Positions 1-9,866 of a DNA stretch of 64,000 bases are shown piece by piece (within the stretch, counting starts at the first letter, position 1; every line of letters starts with the position of its first letter). A program made the position numbers and the translations under genes. Source of the DNA: JANYCO01 sp035535995 (lineage in GTDB: Bacteria; Bacteroidota; Bacteroidia; Cytophagales; Cytophagaceae); contig DATLOZ010000005.1 of NCBI GenBank assembly GCA_035535995.1, positions 124,001 to 188,000 on the forward strand, given 5' to 3'. The notes beneath the pieces are model-generated. The model made no database searches and was not told the DNA's origin. It saw only the letters and a list, made by a program, of their open reading frames with translations.

Positions 1-1958
1 CTTTTCCCCAATCCGGTGAAAGGTGATACGGGCGCAGGTCTTTCAACGTCAGCTCCGCCATTGGTAGGCCATGCCGCGGAAGAAGAAAATGACCAGTATT
101 CGGTATGGCTCATAGCGGTAAGTGTTGAGTTATCCGGCGATCCCTGTGAATCCTTATTGTATCCCTGTATTGTAACAGTGGTAGCTGTTTGCGTACCAGG
201 AGGAGTGAGTTTAAAGGGAAGATAAGCACCGCCATTATTGGTACGATCTCCTACTGGAAATTTATAAACGTTTGTAGTTGCCGCCGGAATATTCCATTGT
301 AATGGACCGTCTACGTATGCTGTAGTGCTATTGCCATTTACGACAGCCGTATTGTTCGTGTTGGTAACATTGAGAAAGTTTGTAGCAGAGGTGGTTACAT
401 AACCTGAACCTGAAATAGTATTATCGCCAAGAGTGAGAACACCAGTAGCATCAAGTTTCAGAGGACTGTTTAAGTTTAAAACTGTTCCATTGGTCACAGT
501 TAAATTATTCAGTGTTTCTGTATACCCAGCTTTGGTAGCAACAGTAAAATTAGAAGTACCTCCTCCTGAAAAAACAACTGAAGAAGTAGTATTCACAAAT
601 AAACCTACACTTGCACCTCCACAACCACCTTCAGCGTTACAACTTTGCGCTCCTGTGTTATCAGTAAAATCGCCTGAAATTGTAGTAGTAGCTTTCGGAA
701 GGATGAGCCTTGAATTTTTATTTACTACCAGGTTTTTGACGTGCAAACTAGTTAAGTTACTTAAATCAACTTGTCCATTGGTAGCACCACCGCTCACTCC
801 TATGGTAAAGGTACCTGCCATGGCAAGATCCATTCCACCCGGTACCCAACCGTTACCATTATTGTAACCACCCTGCGAAGTACCGATGTTAGTAATAGAT
901 ACATCATTAGGATAACCGGGAGTTGTACCAATGGTACCAGAAGCCATTGGCAGCCATAAGTTGGTAAGCGCAGTAGTACCTCCGCTGGCTGTAAATAATT
1001 TAAAGGTATTACCATTTGTGGTATAATTTAATTTGGAAATAGGTCCCCAAATAAAAGCATTACCTGTGCTGGAATATGCGTTACCATCTTTCACATCATA
1101 AGTACCATTTACACGTGTATTGACACCTGCAGTAGTAGGAAAATTCATGGTAGTACCAGTATTTACAGTAACATTATAAAGAATTGGAGCAGCCCCTGTA
1201 AAGTTCATCGTAGCCGGAGGAGAGGTTGTTGTGATAAGTGTACCTCCATCTGCATCTGTATCTCCTAATCCATCTTGAGAGTTGGCAAAGTTCCCACTTA
1301 CCAAATTTATAGTAATGTCTTTTATAGCAGTGAGCGAACTAGTTCCTAATTTGAAAATACCGCTTTGCAGTGTCAATAATCCGCCGTTGGCTATTGACAT
1401 ATTTGTATTGACCGAGACAATATTAGATGTTCCGGGATTGATCGAAAGATTATAAAAAGTAGAAGAACTCGTGCCTCCAATATAGCTTCCCGGGCCATTC
1501 ATATTTACATTACAGCCTGTACCAGCAGCAGAGAAGGTAGCATTATTAACCCAGTGACCACTTAATCCGGATAAATTGATATTAAGAATATTGCCACCAC
1601 CAAAAGTATTGGCATTAAAGGTACCGTTGTTGGTCATCGTGCCAGCTATATTAAGCGTAGCGGTATGATAAACATTAAACGTAGCTCCCGCATTGACAGT
1701 CAGTTTCGCACATGATCCTGTAGCACCATCTACATTTACGTTATTTCCACCTGTAGTGGCAATAACAACGGTGTCGTTAATACCAGGAACAACGCCTCCT
1801 ACCCAGGTTCCGGTAGTATTCCAAGCACCACCACTGGTGGTTGAGGTGATTACAGTTGCGTAACTGCTAATGACTGTGATAGCCATCAAAATGACCAGCA
1901 TTAATCCACTTTTACTTTTTTGTAAAAACGAAATGCAAATCGAGTATAGATTGTTCAT
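1..1958 (-). CDS. Surface adhesin-like beta-rich exported protein, 3' end beyond window
   Basis: This is an open frame with no stop from the ATG at 1958 down to the window edge (about 652 residues visible), read directly from the reverse strand. The N-terminus has a long signal peptide (hydrophobic stretch around residues 20-34, ending SSYA). It is followed by a Thr/Gly/Asn-rich body that starts with a WNTTGTWVGG...PGINDTVVI motif, common at the start of Bacteroidota surface proteins with beta-helix-like repeats. The body has many short beta-strand repeats and almost no Lys or Arg. I infer a secreted or surface protein. A T9SS sorting domain would be expected beyond the edge but is not visible. 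No catalytic motif was seen. Exact function is unknown. The short plus-strand frames here are shadows. Confidence 0.8.
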   Translation of the reverse strand, partial: MNNLYSICISFLQKSKSGLMLVILMAITVISSYATVITSTTSGGAWNTTGTWVGGVVPGINDTVVIATTGGNNVNVDGATGSCAKLTVNAGATFNVYHTATLNIAGTMTNNGTFNANTFGGGNILNINLSGLSGHWVNNATFSAAGTGCNVNMNGPGSYIGGTSSSTFYNLSINPGTSNIVSVNTNMSIANGGLLTLQSGIFKLGTSSLTAIKDITINLVSGNFANSQDGLGDTDADGGTLITTTSPPATMNFTGAAPILYNVTVNTGTTMNFPTTAGVNTRVNGTYDVKDGNAYSSTGNAFIWGPISKLNYTTNGNTFKLFTASGGTTALTNLWLPMASGTIGTTPGYPNDVSITNIGTSQGGYNNGNGWVPGGMDLAMAGTFTIGVSGGATNGQVDLSNLTSLHVKNLVVNKNSRLILPKATTTISGDFTDNTGAQSCNAEGGCGGASVGLFVNTTSSVVFSGGGTSNFTVATKAGYTETLNNLTVTNGTVLNLNSPLKLDATGVLTLGDNTISGSGYVTTSATNFLNVTNTNNTAVVNGNSTTAYVDGPLQWNIPAATTNVYKFPVGDRTNNGGAYLPFKLTPPGTQTATTVTIQGYNKDSQGSPDNSTLTAMSHTEYWSFSSSAAWPTNGGADVERPAPVSPFTGLGK

Positions 1959-2544
1959 AAAAAGATAATTATATATTGGTTTGAGCATATTTTACTTTTG
2001 TTGTAGCAATACTCCTGAGATTATTACTAAATGATCAGGCTTATTGTATCTTTTAGTACTAATTTTTAATACTCGTTAATCGACTATCCTTATACAGAAA
2101 TAAGTCAATTTTTTCGTAATATTATATTATTGTCTTTTATACGTATAACTACAGATAAGTGATCGGCTTTATCACATATTTTTTTTGAGTAGGTGTAGTT
2201 TATTACGCATTAATACTTGGATTATTCAAATTAAGAATATTAAAAAAGTAAAAGCTATTTATATATGAAAAATATCAATATTAATTCAAGATTATTAAAT
2301 TAATGCATTGATTTTTAATAATTTATGTATGATAATTAGACAAAAAATATAAACGAAATATGCTGTGTAATATATTGATTTATGACTAAAACCTTACACA
2401 TTTTTATTGCTACATTTTATATAAAAAATAGTATTATTTTAGATACGATTACTATTTTTGACCGCGTAGAATTACTATAAGGGCTGTATGTGCGATTGTA
2501 AGTTGTACTATTTTGATTAAATGGAGAATGTGGATAAAATTGCG
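1959..2544. other. AT-rich 586-base intergenic region
   Basis: This lies between the start of the adhesin-like gene and the stop of the DUF6377 regulator, both on the minus strand. It is very AT-rich, with many TTATTA/AATATT runs. I see no convincing reading frame, tRNA, strong hairpin or exact TAnnTTTG promoter for the adhesin gene. It probably holds that gene's promoter and leader. Confidence 0.5.
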
Positions 2545-4152
2545 TTATAACGCCCTTATTTCCATCAACTTTTCTTCGAATATCTCATTGGAAAGGGTGG
2601 ATTTGTTCTTGATCTTCGTTTTATAGGTATAAATCGTATTGACGGAATAATCAAGAATCCTCGCAATTTTCTCATTATCGTTGATCCCTAAACGAATAAG
2701 AGCAAAGATCCTTAGCTCGGGAGGTAGCCCTCCTTTTTCACCCACTACAAACTGATCTTCCTTTTTAAAATGAGCATTGAACTGCTCAATAAATGCCGGA
2801 AATATTTTTAGAAATATAGTATCGAAAGTAGCATACAAATGTTCCCTCTCCGATTTTACGTTAATGGAATTAACAATGTCGCGGATCTCGTCAATCTTTT
2901 TTTGCGAAAGCTTTCTGTCTACTGATGTTTTTATTTTTTCAATCTTATCTACCTGTTCGGAAATGAGCTTGAAGAAACTTCCAATATATTCTTCCTTGAT
3001 CCTGTTGGAGTCTTGCAGCTTCAGGTTTAGCTCCTGAAGCGCGGTATGCGATTGCTTCAATCCTTCCTGTATACGTACGCGCTTACGATCTTGAATGAAG
3101 ATAATGATCGCAAAGACTATGATCACTCCCATTAGGATTCCCATGATCAACAAGTAGAGATAGAGCGCTTTTTTCTGTTCTTCCACTACGGTCAACTGCG
3201 CGTCTTCAATGATTGGAAGGATGTTGGCTACTTGTATTTTTCGGTGTCTTGCTCCGTAAAAGGAAGCATCTTCCAACGCTATTTTGATGTAACGGTGCGC
3301 ACGCTCTATGTCTCCCTGCATGTATAACATGGTCGCCAACTCGCGCGTAGCAATGGTTTCACGAATTGACGAACGGATGTCTGCAATCGCTGCCTGGATC
3401 AGAAAATTTTCAGCGAGTTCTGGCTGGTGATCCAGTTGATACATAAAACTCAAACTTGAGGTAGCTTTTGCATACTGATGCTGTGTAATATTTTTCTGTT
3501 TTAAAATTTCCTGGAAGAGTGCGATAGCATTGGGAATATCCCTGGATCGCATATATCCAATGGCTTTCAGTAATAAGTATTCAATAGAATCTTTTCCGTA
3601 ATAAGGCAGGGCCTTTTGCAATAGTTCATGTCCTTTCGCTAAGTAAATAGGAGAATAATATTGATCGTCTACAAATTCAGACATGCCATAATAGGATCTT
3701 GCATAAGCGGCATAATATTGTGCTTTGATCGGATCGGTAAGCGTCTCCGGCTCAATAATAGAAAGGGTATCCAACGCTTCCTTATACATTCCAGCAGAAA
3801 ATAAAGTGATGCTTATTTTGATTTTCGCTTGTTGAATTTTTTGCTTATCTCCTATCCGATAAGCCGTTTTTAATAATTCATTCGCATATACAAAAGCAGA
3901 ATCGTATACATAAGGTTTGTATTCTTCGAAAATTTGTTCTCTTAGTTCGTATTGCGAAAGCAATTCGTTCTTCTTTACGTAAACGGCCAGAATACTTTTC
4001 AGCGAATCAAGGCGCGCTATTTTTTGGCTTTCATAATACTGTCTTTGGGCAATCTCTTTGTCGAGTTCATCTAACAAATCGCTGGTTTTTGAAAGAGGGT
4101 AAGAGGTAAAACTGTAAAGACAGCCTAACAAGAGTAAAAGACTGAATCTCAT
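2545..4152 (-). CDS. DUF6377-type membrane regulator: TPR-like sensor, TM segment, LuxR-like HTH
   Basis: This 535-residue protein has a signal peptide (about residues 1-18) and helical TPR-like repeats (about 60-320). One transmembrane segment follows (about 330-352, Leu/Ile/Val-rich), then a coiled coil (about 355-430). The C-terminal helix-turn-helix region starts at LPPELRIF (residue 476) and continues through NDNEKIARILDYSVNTIYTY, which resembles the LuxR/GerE recognition helix. The opening LLDELDKEI...YYESQKI...LDSLK is typical of the DUF6377 family as I remember it. The inferred role is a one-protein system: an exported sensor domain coupled through the membrane to a cytoplasmic DNA-binding domain. 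Its gene sits just downstream, on the opposite orientation side, of the adhesin-like gene, which may be a target, but the sequence does not prove this. Confidence 0.8.
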   Translation of the reverse strand: MRFSLLLLLGCLYSFTSYPLSKTSDLLDELDKEIAQRQYYESQKIARLDSLKSILAVYVKKNELLSQYELREQIFEEYKPYVYDSAFVYANELLKTAYRIGDKQKIQQAKIKISITLFSAGMYKEALDTLSIIEPETLTDPIKAQYYAAYARSYYGMSEFVDDQYYSPIYLAKGHELLQKALPYYGKDSIEYLLLKAIGYMRSRDIPNAIALFQEILKQKNITQHQYAKATSSLSFMYQLDHQPELAENFLIQAAIADIRSSIRETIATRELATMLYMQGDIERAHRYIKIALEDASFYGARHRKIQVANILPIIEDAQLTVVEEQKKALYLYLLIMGILMGVIIVFAIIIFIQDRKRVRIQEGLKQSHTALQELNLKLQDSNRIKEEYIGSFFKLISEQVDKIEKIKTSVDRKLSQKKIDEIRDIVNSINVKSEREHLYATFDTIFLKIFPAFIEQFNAHFKKEDQFVVGEKGGLPPELRIFALIRLGINDNEKIARILDYSVNTIYTYKTKIKNKSTLSNEIFEEKLMEIRAL

Positions 4153-4386
4153 TTTTTTGTATTTTCATTAAAACTAATATATTTAAAATGTTTCGCAAAA
4201 TAACCCTATTGATATTTTTACACTAAGTTCATTTTTGTTAGAAATTGAAGTTCTATACACTATTCCGATCATATTTTTTTTGACCACAACAAAAGGTAAA
4301 ATGGCTATATATGTTTTTTACTCTTACTATTCTTTGTATTGTGAAAACAAAAAATCAAAGCTTTATCTCTTGCGCAAAGGATGCAT

Positions 4387-5295
4387 TTAAAATTTATCTG
4401 CAATTAATTTTTTACTAATGAACATGCCTGTAGCAGTTCCCGAGTATACTGCGTGTGCTACTGTCCGCATGCCCGATGCATTGTCGCCACAGGCATAAAC
4501 ATTGGGTATGGTTGTTTCGAAAAGTTCTGTTTTTATAAATCCGTCTTCTGTCAAGGCACAGCCCAACGCTTCCGGTATTTTACAATGTTGTTCGAAAGGT
4601 GCCTTTACATACATTGCGTTCAAATGTGTAGTGGCAGCATTGTCTTTAAATACAATGTGCTGAAGCTGTCCGTGTTGATGCGCTAACCGGACGATCTCTT
4701 TTTCTACGATTGCGATATGATGTTGTTCCAGTTTCGCCTGTTGTTCTGCTTTTAAGGTAGAAGGTCCATTCGTAAAGAGCGTCAGATCTTTTGTCCAATT
4801 GGAGATCAGCTTTACTAATTCAAAAGCCACGTCTCCATTGGCTAAAATTCCGGTCTTCTGCTCTCTTATTTCATAGCCGTGGCAATAAGGACAATGAACG
4901 GCAGAAATCCCCCAGCATTCTGCCAGCCCTTCTATGGATGGCAAAATATCGCGTATGCCTGTAGCGAAGATCAGTTTACTGCCTTTAAACTCTTCGCCGG
5001 AGGTAGTGGAGATCGTAAAGCCATTGCTCGTCTGGAAGCCTTTGTCAGCAATGCCTTCGAAGAAAGAAATAGTTTTGTATTGTTGCACTTGTTCTTTGGC
5101 AATGGCTGAAATTTTTCCAGGCGTTTGTCCATCTTGTGTCAAAAAATTATGCGAGTGGGGAGTTTGCCGGTTACATGGTTTTTGGCTGTCGATGATGAGT
5201 ACTTTTTTTAATGCTCTTCCAAGGGCCATCCCTGCGGCGAGCCCGGCATAACTTCCTCCTATGATAATTACATCATAATCATTTGTTTCCTGCAT
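4387..5295 (-). CDS. Thioredoxin-reductase-like FAD-dependent oxidoreductase
   Basis: This 302-residue two-dinucleotide-binding flavoprotein has an N-terminal FAD-binding motif IIIGGSYAGLAAG (residues 11-23). A redox-type CPYC sits at residues 135-138 (HCPYCHGYE), in the position of the CATC disulfide of thioredoxin reductase. A C-terminal FAD motif YACGDNASG is near residue 267. The middle NAD(P)H loop, where TrxB has GGGDSA, reads ANGDVAFEL, so cofactor preference cannot be assigned. Length fits the TrxB/AhpF-C family. The likely role is a thiol-redox reductase or related NAD(P)H oxidoreductase. It stands alone, with no thioredoxin gene beside it. Confidence 0.85.
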   Translation of the reverse strand: MQETNDYDVIIIGGSYAGLAAGMALGRALKKVLIIDSQKPCNRQTPHSHNFLTQDGQTPGKISAIAKEQVQQYKTISFFEGIADKGFQTSNGFTISTTSGEEFKGSKLIFATGIRDILPSIEGLAECWGISAVHCPYCHGYEIREQKTGILANGDVAFELVKLISNWTKDLTLFTNGPSTLKAEQQAKLEQHHIAIVEKEIVRLAHQHGQLQHIVFKDNAATTHLNAMYVKAPFEQHCKIPEALGCALTEDGFIKTELFETTIPNVYACGDNASGMRTVAHAVYSGTATGMFISKKLIADKF

Positions 5296-5465
5296 ATTGA
5301 TTTAATGGTTTGTTGTTTCGAGAAATATAGATCTGCCAGTGGCAAATACAATTCAGGCCACTAACATGTTGTTTAGTAGAAACGTTCTTTGGTACAGTAA
5401 AAGTTATACAGAAGATTTTCAGCAAAACTCTGTGATTAATTATTTATATTAGAGTGGAAATTTTT

Positions 5466-6455
5466 ATGAGAATAGGGTTAGCGATTTTATTTTTTCTTTT
5501 TTCGTTTGCGACACGCGCGCAACATGATACTTCTTATTATGAATCTTATTTCAACAAGGTCACGGCACGATTTTATTCTTCAAATAAATCGACCACACTA
5601 GTCATGAAAAATATTGACAATATTTACCATTTGTCTTATCATCCTAATACTACTTATAACCTGGGAATCGGCGCTACTTACAAATCCATCACCGTGAATC
5701 TGGGTTTTGGATTGATAAACCCCGGTCAGGAACGTGGTAAAACGCGTTACCTGGATGCACAATTTCATAAATACGGAAGAAAACTAGTGTTCGATCTATT
5801 CGGACAGTTTTATCGAGGATATTTTCTTACTCCCAAAGGATTCGGAAACTACAACGGACAATACTATGTTCGTCCTGATATAGAAGTAAATGAGCTTGGG
5901 GGATCCATGCAATATGTATTTAATCACAAACATTTTTCATATGGTGCTTCTTTTCTTCAGGACGAGTGGCAAAAAAGATCTGCTGGTTCTTTTTTGTTAG
6001 GGTTGGAAATTTATACAGGTAATGCCGTTGCCGACAGTTCGCTTTTCCCAACAGCAATAGATAAAAATGTTGCAGCACGAAATTATAAACGTGTTAATTT
6101 TATTCAGCTGGGTCCAAGCGTTGGATATGCTTATACCTTCGTTTTTAAAAAGCATTTTTTTCTGACAGGAGCTGCTTCTGTAGGTTTTGATGTAGGACAT
6201 ATGATGATCAAAAAAAATACGCAGAGCCTGGATGTCTCAGGATTGACCAACACCACGCTTTTTCGCATCGCTACAGGATACAATTCCAGGGTTTGGTCAA
6301 TTAGTCTTTATTATATTACAAACAATGTGCAACTAGCGCACCATCCTTCAGGCGAGCAGGTACAGCTCAATACAAATAATCTTCGCCTCAATTTTATTCG
6401 CCGCTTCTCGCCTGGGAAAAAAGTAAAAAAATATTTGAAGGTGATAGAACATTGA
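5466..6455 (+). CDS. DUF4421-like exported beta-barrel protein
   Basis: The ATG at 5466 is preferred over the GTG at 5454 because it gives a clean signal peptide (MRIGLAILFFLFSFATRAQ, cut after Q). The mature part of about 310 residues has alternating aromatic/polar strands such as NLGIGATYKSITVNLGFG and QLGPSVGYAYTFVF. It ends in FIRRFSPGKK followed by a basic tail, as expected for an outer-membrane barrel. The YHLSYHPNTTYNLGIG...GLINPG...KYLDAQFHKYGRK pattern matches what I remember of Bacteroidota DUF4421 proteins. The family has no established function. The gene is monocistronic between two minus-strand genes. Confidence 0.7.
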   Translation: MRIGLAILFFLFSFATRAQHDTSYYESYFNKVTARFYSSNKSTTLVMKNIDNIYHLSYHPNTTYNLGIGATYKSITVNLGFGLINPGQERGKTRYLDAQFHKYGRKLVFDLFGQFYRGYFLTPKGFGNYNGQYYVRPDIEVNELGGSMQYVFNHKHFSYGASFLQDEWQKRSAGSFLLGLEIYTGNAVADSSLFPTAIDKNVAARNYKRVNFIQLGPSVGYAYTFVFKKHFFLTGAASVGFDVGHMMIKKNTQSLDVSGLTNTTLFRIATGYNSRVWSISLYYITNNVQLAHHPSGEQVQLNTNNLRLNFIRRFSPGKKVKKYLKVIEH

Positions 6456-6564
6456 TTTGATAATATGACTATCCGTTTGTCTGAACTAAACCAGCGCGAG
6501 TAGGCAGAATTTATTTGTTGTTGGTATTTTTTACTGCGCTGTTTTGCCAACATCAAAATTATTA

Positions 6565-7014
6565 TTATTGTCGTGGCGGCTCATTGAATAGTGCCCAGTA
6601 CATACCAAGATCTGTTACAGCTTTGTTGAAATTTTCAAACCCTACTGGTTTTACGATATAGCTATTGACGCCTAGTTCGTAGCATTCGCTGATGTCAGGA
6701 TCTTCTTTGGAAGAAGTGAGTACAACGACAGGAATTTTCCGGGTGTTCTCAATCGATTTTATCTTGCGTAGTACTTCGATCCCTCCTACCTTGGGCATTT
6801 TCAGGTCGAGTAGAATTACTTTGGGTTTGATCTCTATATCCCGCTCTTTATAAGGGCCGGTGCCTAAAAGAAAATCCAGTGCCTCTGCCCCGTTTTTAAG
6901 ATGGATGATACGGTTAGAAATATTATTCTTGGTCAATGCCCGGATGGTCATTTCTGCGTCGCTCATATTGTCTTCTACAAGAAGAATTTCTAGGATAGGG
7001 TTGTTGTTGGTCAT
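6565..7014 (-). CDS. CheY-like single-domain response regulator
   Basis: This 149-residue receiver domain has no output domain. The acidic pair is E14/D15, the phospho-acceptor is D70 (VILLDLKMPK), the switch residue is T100 with S101/S102, and the conserved lysine is K122 (IVKPVGF). It follows a histidine kinase gene with a gap of 15 bases and so is very probably co-transcribed with it. The insertion GTGPYKERDI between the acidic loop and the D70 strand is typical of Rcp1-like regulators that partner with PAS/phytochrome-type kinases. It should receive phosphate from the upstream kinase. Its downstream target is unknown. Confidence 0.92.
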   Translation of the reverse strand: MTNNNPILEILLVEDNMSDAEMTIRALTKNNISNRIIHLKNGAEALDFLLGTGPYKERDIEIKPKVILLDLKMPKVGGIEVLRKIKSIENTRKIPVVVLTSSKEDPDISECYELGVNSYIVKPVGFENFNKAVTDLGMYWALFNEPPRQ

Positions 7015-7029
7015 AATTTTCGGAAAGGT

Positions 7030-8718
7030 TTATATAGGTAATGAAAAGTAAAACGTTGCGCCCTTGCCCACAGCTGCTTCGGCCCATACCCGGCCTCTAT
7101 GTTTGTGAATGATACGTTGTACGATTGCGAGCCCCACGCCCGTGCCTTCAAACTCTTCGTTGGAATGAAGTCTTTGAAAGATTCCGAATAATTTGTGTAC
7201 ATACTGCATCTCAAATCCAACACCGTTGTCTTTTACAGAATAGATTGTTTCGTTGTCTTTTTGTTGAAAGGAGATCTCTATCTCGGGGTTAGAATTTTTG
7301 GAGGAATATTTGATCGCGTTTGAGATCAGGTTTACTAATACTTGTTTTAGCAGCGTATAATCAGCTTGTGCCGGAGGCAAATCATAAATATTAATTTTCG
7401 GAATTTCCTGGCCGGAGTGTGAGAGCTCCTGTAAAATTTCTTCTACCAGGTTGTTCATATTTACCGTAGATTTCTGGATGTCTTTTCTCCCTAATCGAGA
7501 AAAGACCAACAGATCGTCAATGAGTGTGCCCATGTGTTTGGCATTGTACTGGATCATCGACAACATGCGGAGTCCTTCCTGGTCGAGTGCCTGGTGATAG
7601 TCTTCTTCCATCATCCTGGCATAGCCGTCTACAGCTCTTAAGGGTGAGCGCAAGTCGTGTGATACGGTGTAGGTGAAGGCATTCAGCTCTTTGTTCACCA
7701 TCAGCAACTGCTCGTTGGATTCCAATACAATTTTGTTTGCTTGCTTCAGCTCTTCGGTACGTTCGATCACTTTTTGTTCGAGACTTTCATTGAACTGCAG
7801 GATCTGGGCTTCTACATTTTTCCGTTCAGTGATATCGATGGAAAGAATAAGGATTCCTTCTGGTACGGGTTGCATGCTTAGCTGAAACCATCCGGATTCT
7901 TTAGATATACCCGGATAAGTAAATTGAGTTTCCAGATGGATTGGTTTCCGTTCTTTCATACACCATTCAAGTGTGTGAAAGAGTACGCTATCCTCTATAC
8001 CTGGGTAGATCTCCATCATCGTATGGCCAAGCAGCTCTTCCTTAGTCAATGCTCCCTGAATTACTACTGCATCGTTGATATAGATATAACGCCAGTCAAA
8101 TCCTATGATCTGAATTCCTTCCATCATTTGATCAAGCGTAGAGATATATTTGTTTTTGCTGGCTACCAGTTCGGCCTTTTGTTCGGCTACTCTCATTTCC
8201 AGTGCGGTGTTGGCTAGTCCTATTTTTTCAGACTGCATGTATACTTCCATTTCCATCTGCTGATTGCGAGAAAGCACTCCCTTTTTATAATTGTCGGAGC
8301 TTTTATGTTCTTTTTGCATCTGGATAAATTCGGTGATGTCTTCAACCCGATGAATGATGTATTTTATTTCACCGTCGGTTCCCAACACCGGCTTGTTTAA
8401 TGGGCTCCAGTAGCGTTCTTCGAAAATTCCGTTTGGTGTTTGTACATCGTATTTTTGAACAGACATCCGGTGTTTCGTTTTGGTATTTAAAACTTGCTGA
8501 AGAGAAGCATGAAGATTAGAAACACCGTTCGCATCGTTATCACCGGGATTGTCGGGGAAAACGGTAAAAATATTTTTCCCAATGATATTTTCTCTTTGGG
8601 TCATGGTAGCTTCCAGATAAGCATTGTTGGCTCCGGCGATAGTGAGGTCGGGTAAAAGTATCAAGTATAACCCCGGAGATGCTTCAAATAAAAGCTGAAA
8701 ATCGGCAACTGGTATCAT
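7030..8718 (-). CDS. PAS-PAS sensor histidine kinase, soluble
   Basis: This 562-residue kinase has no signal peptide or membrane segment. The first PAS/PAC module is at about residues 5-135 and the second at about 185-303 (ending DITERKNVEAQ). A short coiled coil (about 305-345) follows, then the dimerisation/phosphoacceptor helix with H354 (VSHDLRSPLRAVDGYA). The ATPase domain has its N-box at N463-N467 (NLISNAIKY), a G1 box DNGVGF, and GTGVGLAIVQRII. The LRSPLRAVDGYARMMEEDY string is typical of kinases in the phytochrome-associated group that pair with Rcp1-type regulators. The response regulator is encoded immediately downstream. The signal sensed is unknown, and no cofactor-binding Cys or His is obvious. 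Confidence 0.92.
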   Translation of the reverse strand: MIPVADFQLLFEASPGLYLILLPDLTIAGANNAYLEATMTQRENIIGKNIFTVFPDNPGDNDANGVSNLHASLQQVLNTKTKHRMSVQKYDVQTPNGIFEERYWSPLNKPVLGTDGEIKYIIHRVEDITEFIQMQKEHKSSDNYKKGVLSRNQQMEMEVYMQSEKIGLANTALEMRVAEQKAELVASKNKYISTLDQMMEGIQIIGFDWRYIYINDAVVIQGALTKEELLGHTMMEIYPGIEDSVLFHTLEWCMKERKPIHLETQFTYPGISKESGWFQLSMQPVPEGILILSIDITERKNVEAQILQFNESLEQKVIERTEELKQANKIVLESNEQLLMVNKELNAFTYTVSHDLRSPLRAVDGYARMMEEDYHQALDQEGLRMLSMIQYNAKHMGTLIDDLLVFSRLGRKDIQKSTVNMNNLVEEILQELSHSGQEIPKINIYDLPPAQADYTLLKQVLVNLISNAIKYSSKNSNPEIEISFQQKDNETIYSVKDNGVGFEMQYVHKLFGIFQRLHSNEEFEGTGVGLAIVQRIIHKHRGRVWAEAAVGKGATFYFSLPI

Positions 8719-8883
8719 AAACAGTGTTTTTCAGTACGAGAAAAATAGCAAGAACTTATAAGCCTGTCAATTAGTAGAAATACTTACGACTCAAAGCCAA
8801 AATAGAAACCACAACTTCCAAAAACACAAGCGTATTTTGAAAGTTAGAAATTGTTAGGTAGAATTTATATCCTGTAAGCTTAT

Positions 8884-9450
8884 TTAAAAAGTAATTCCAA
8901 ACTTAATCCCGGAGTTGATCTGAAGTTGATTGGATGCGTATCCTTTAGGGTCTGAAGTTTGCAGCATATAATAGATATATACCTTCGGAGATTGTTCAAT
9001 CTGTTTGAATTTATTTTTATCCATATAAACGGAAAGTGTGGTCTGATTAAAATTGTTTCCGTCTGCAGCTTGCAATACTGCGTTGTTGTACGTAAACAAA
9101 GAATCGGTGATCGTACCGTTGTTATCTGCAAAGTAGATCTGCACAGCGCCGGTCACAGGAAAATTACTTTTAAGCACCATCTTAAATTCTACATAATCCA
9201 CGTCGCCGCTATAATTGCTTATATAGGAACCCAGCTTAAAATCTGCTTTGACCGTGTCGGCCATAGTAAATACAGGAATTGTGTAGGGAAGAGAATCTTT
9301 TAACGTGAGTGTGGTTTCAAAAACGGGAAAGGCAAAAGAGCGCTCGGTGCTATAATTGATATTTTTAAAATCTTCAAGATCTTTTTTATAACAACCGGAT
9401 AGGATTAAGAACATCAACCCTGCAACAACCACTGACCACCCTCTGTTCAT
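8884..9450 (-). CDS. Small lipoprotein of unknown function
   Basis: This 188-residue protein has a lipoprotein signal peptide with the lipobox LSGC (Cys near residue 20), followed by YKKDLEDFK. The mature part is predicted beta-rich (alternating pattern such as FVYNN, YVEFKMVLKSNFPVTGAVQIYFAD). This suggests an immunoglobulin-like or beta-sandwich fold, but I do not recognise the family. It is upstream of nothing obviously linked: the kinase/regulator pair downstream on the same strand begins 165 bases further on. Cell-envelope location is supported; function is not. Confidence 0.7.
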   Translation of the reverse strand: MNRGWSVVVAGLMFLILSGCYKKDLEDFKNINYSTERSFAFPVFETTLTLKDSLPYTIPVFTMADTVKADFKLGSYISNYSGDVDYVEFKMVLKSNFPVTGAVQIYFADNNGTITDSLFTYNNAVLQAADGNNFNQTTLSVYMDKNKFKQIEQSPKVYIYYMLQTSDPKGYASNQLQINSGIKFGITF

Positions 9451-9866
9451 ATAGATTTTAACGTAAAAAAAAAATATTTAGTTTATGATAACTTAATTAA
9501 AAAATACAAGCTTGTACATTTTTGCCGGCGCACTCACAATTTTTTAGTGGAAAAAATGTTATGTGACTTTTACAAGTACAGATAAACGATTTTTTGTAGA
9601 ATCCATGAGCATATAACGGCCTTTGACAATTCGTACAAGCTTGCTTATCAAAGTTAGATGTTTTATTGGAAGTATCTATTTTTTGAGATAATTTATTTGT
9701 GAAAAAATTGGAGCTGGTATACTGCCAGCTCTTGACTGTCATTCAGAAGTATTTTATACGAAATTTGCACAACTTTTAATGCTTTCTTTTCTGAGTTTCT
9801 GCTAAAATTCTTGTGATATCAGTAGTGGAATTTCTAATCACGAATGACAATCACATTTATCCAGTA
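9451..9866. other. Intergenic region with inverted repeats
   Basis: This 416-base gap has two notable parts. An imperfect inverted repeat uses arms around 9505-9517 and 9631-9643 that both contain TACAAGCTTG. A degenerate copy of the TGTCATTCAG repeat lies at 9737-9849 and is listed separately. A cysteine-rich minus-strand frame at 9497-9742 starts inside that repeat and is not accepted as a gene. Confidence 0.5.
9737..9849. repeat. Degenerate copy of TGTCATTCAGAAGG inverted-repeat family
   Basis: It opens with TGTCATTCAGAAG and closes with a degraded GAATGACA, with an interior TTTGCACAA. These are the same landmarks as the intact copies at 16223-16283 and 35535-35649. The arms no longer pair well. 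It sits between two minus-strand genes. Confidence 0.6.

Noticed and set aside
433..1015. Plus- and minus-strand frames within the first 2 kb (for example 433-867)
   Set aside because: The continuous minus-strand frame from 1958 to the window edge, with a signal peptide and repetitive surface-protein composition, explains this DNA; the others are shadows.
9497..9742. Cysteine-rich 81-residue minus-strand frame
   Set aside because: It starts inside a degraded palindromic repeat and its 3' part overlies an inverted repeat. It has no signal or recognisable zinc-binding spacing and no promoter. More likely chance.
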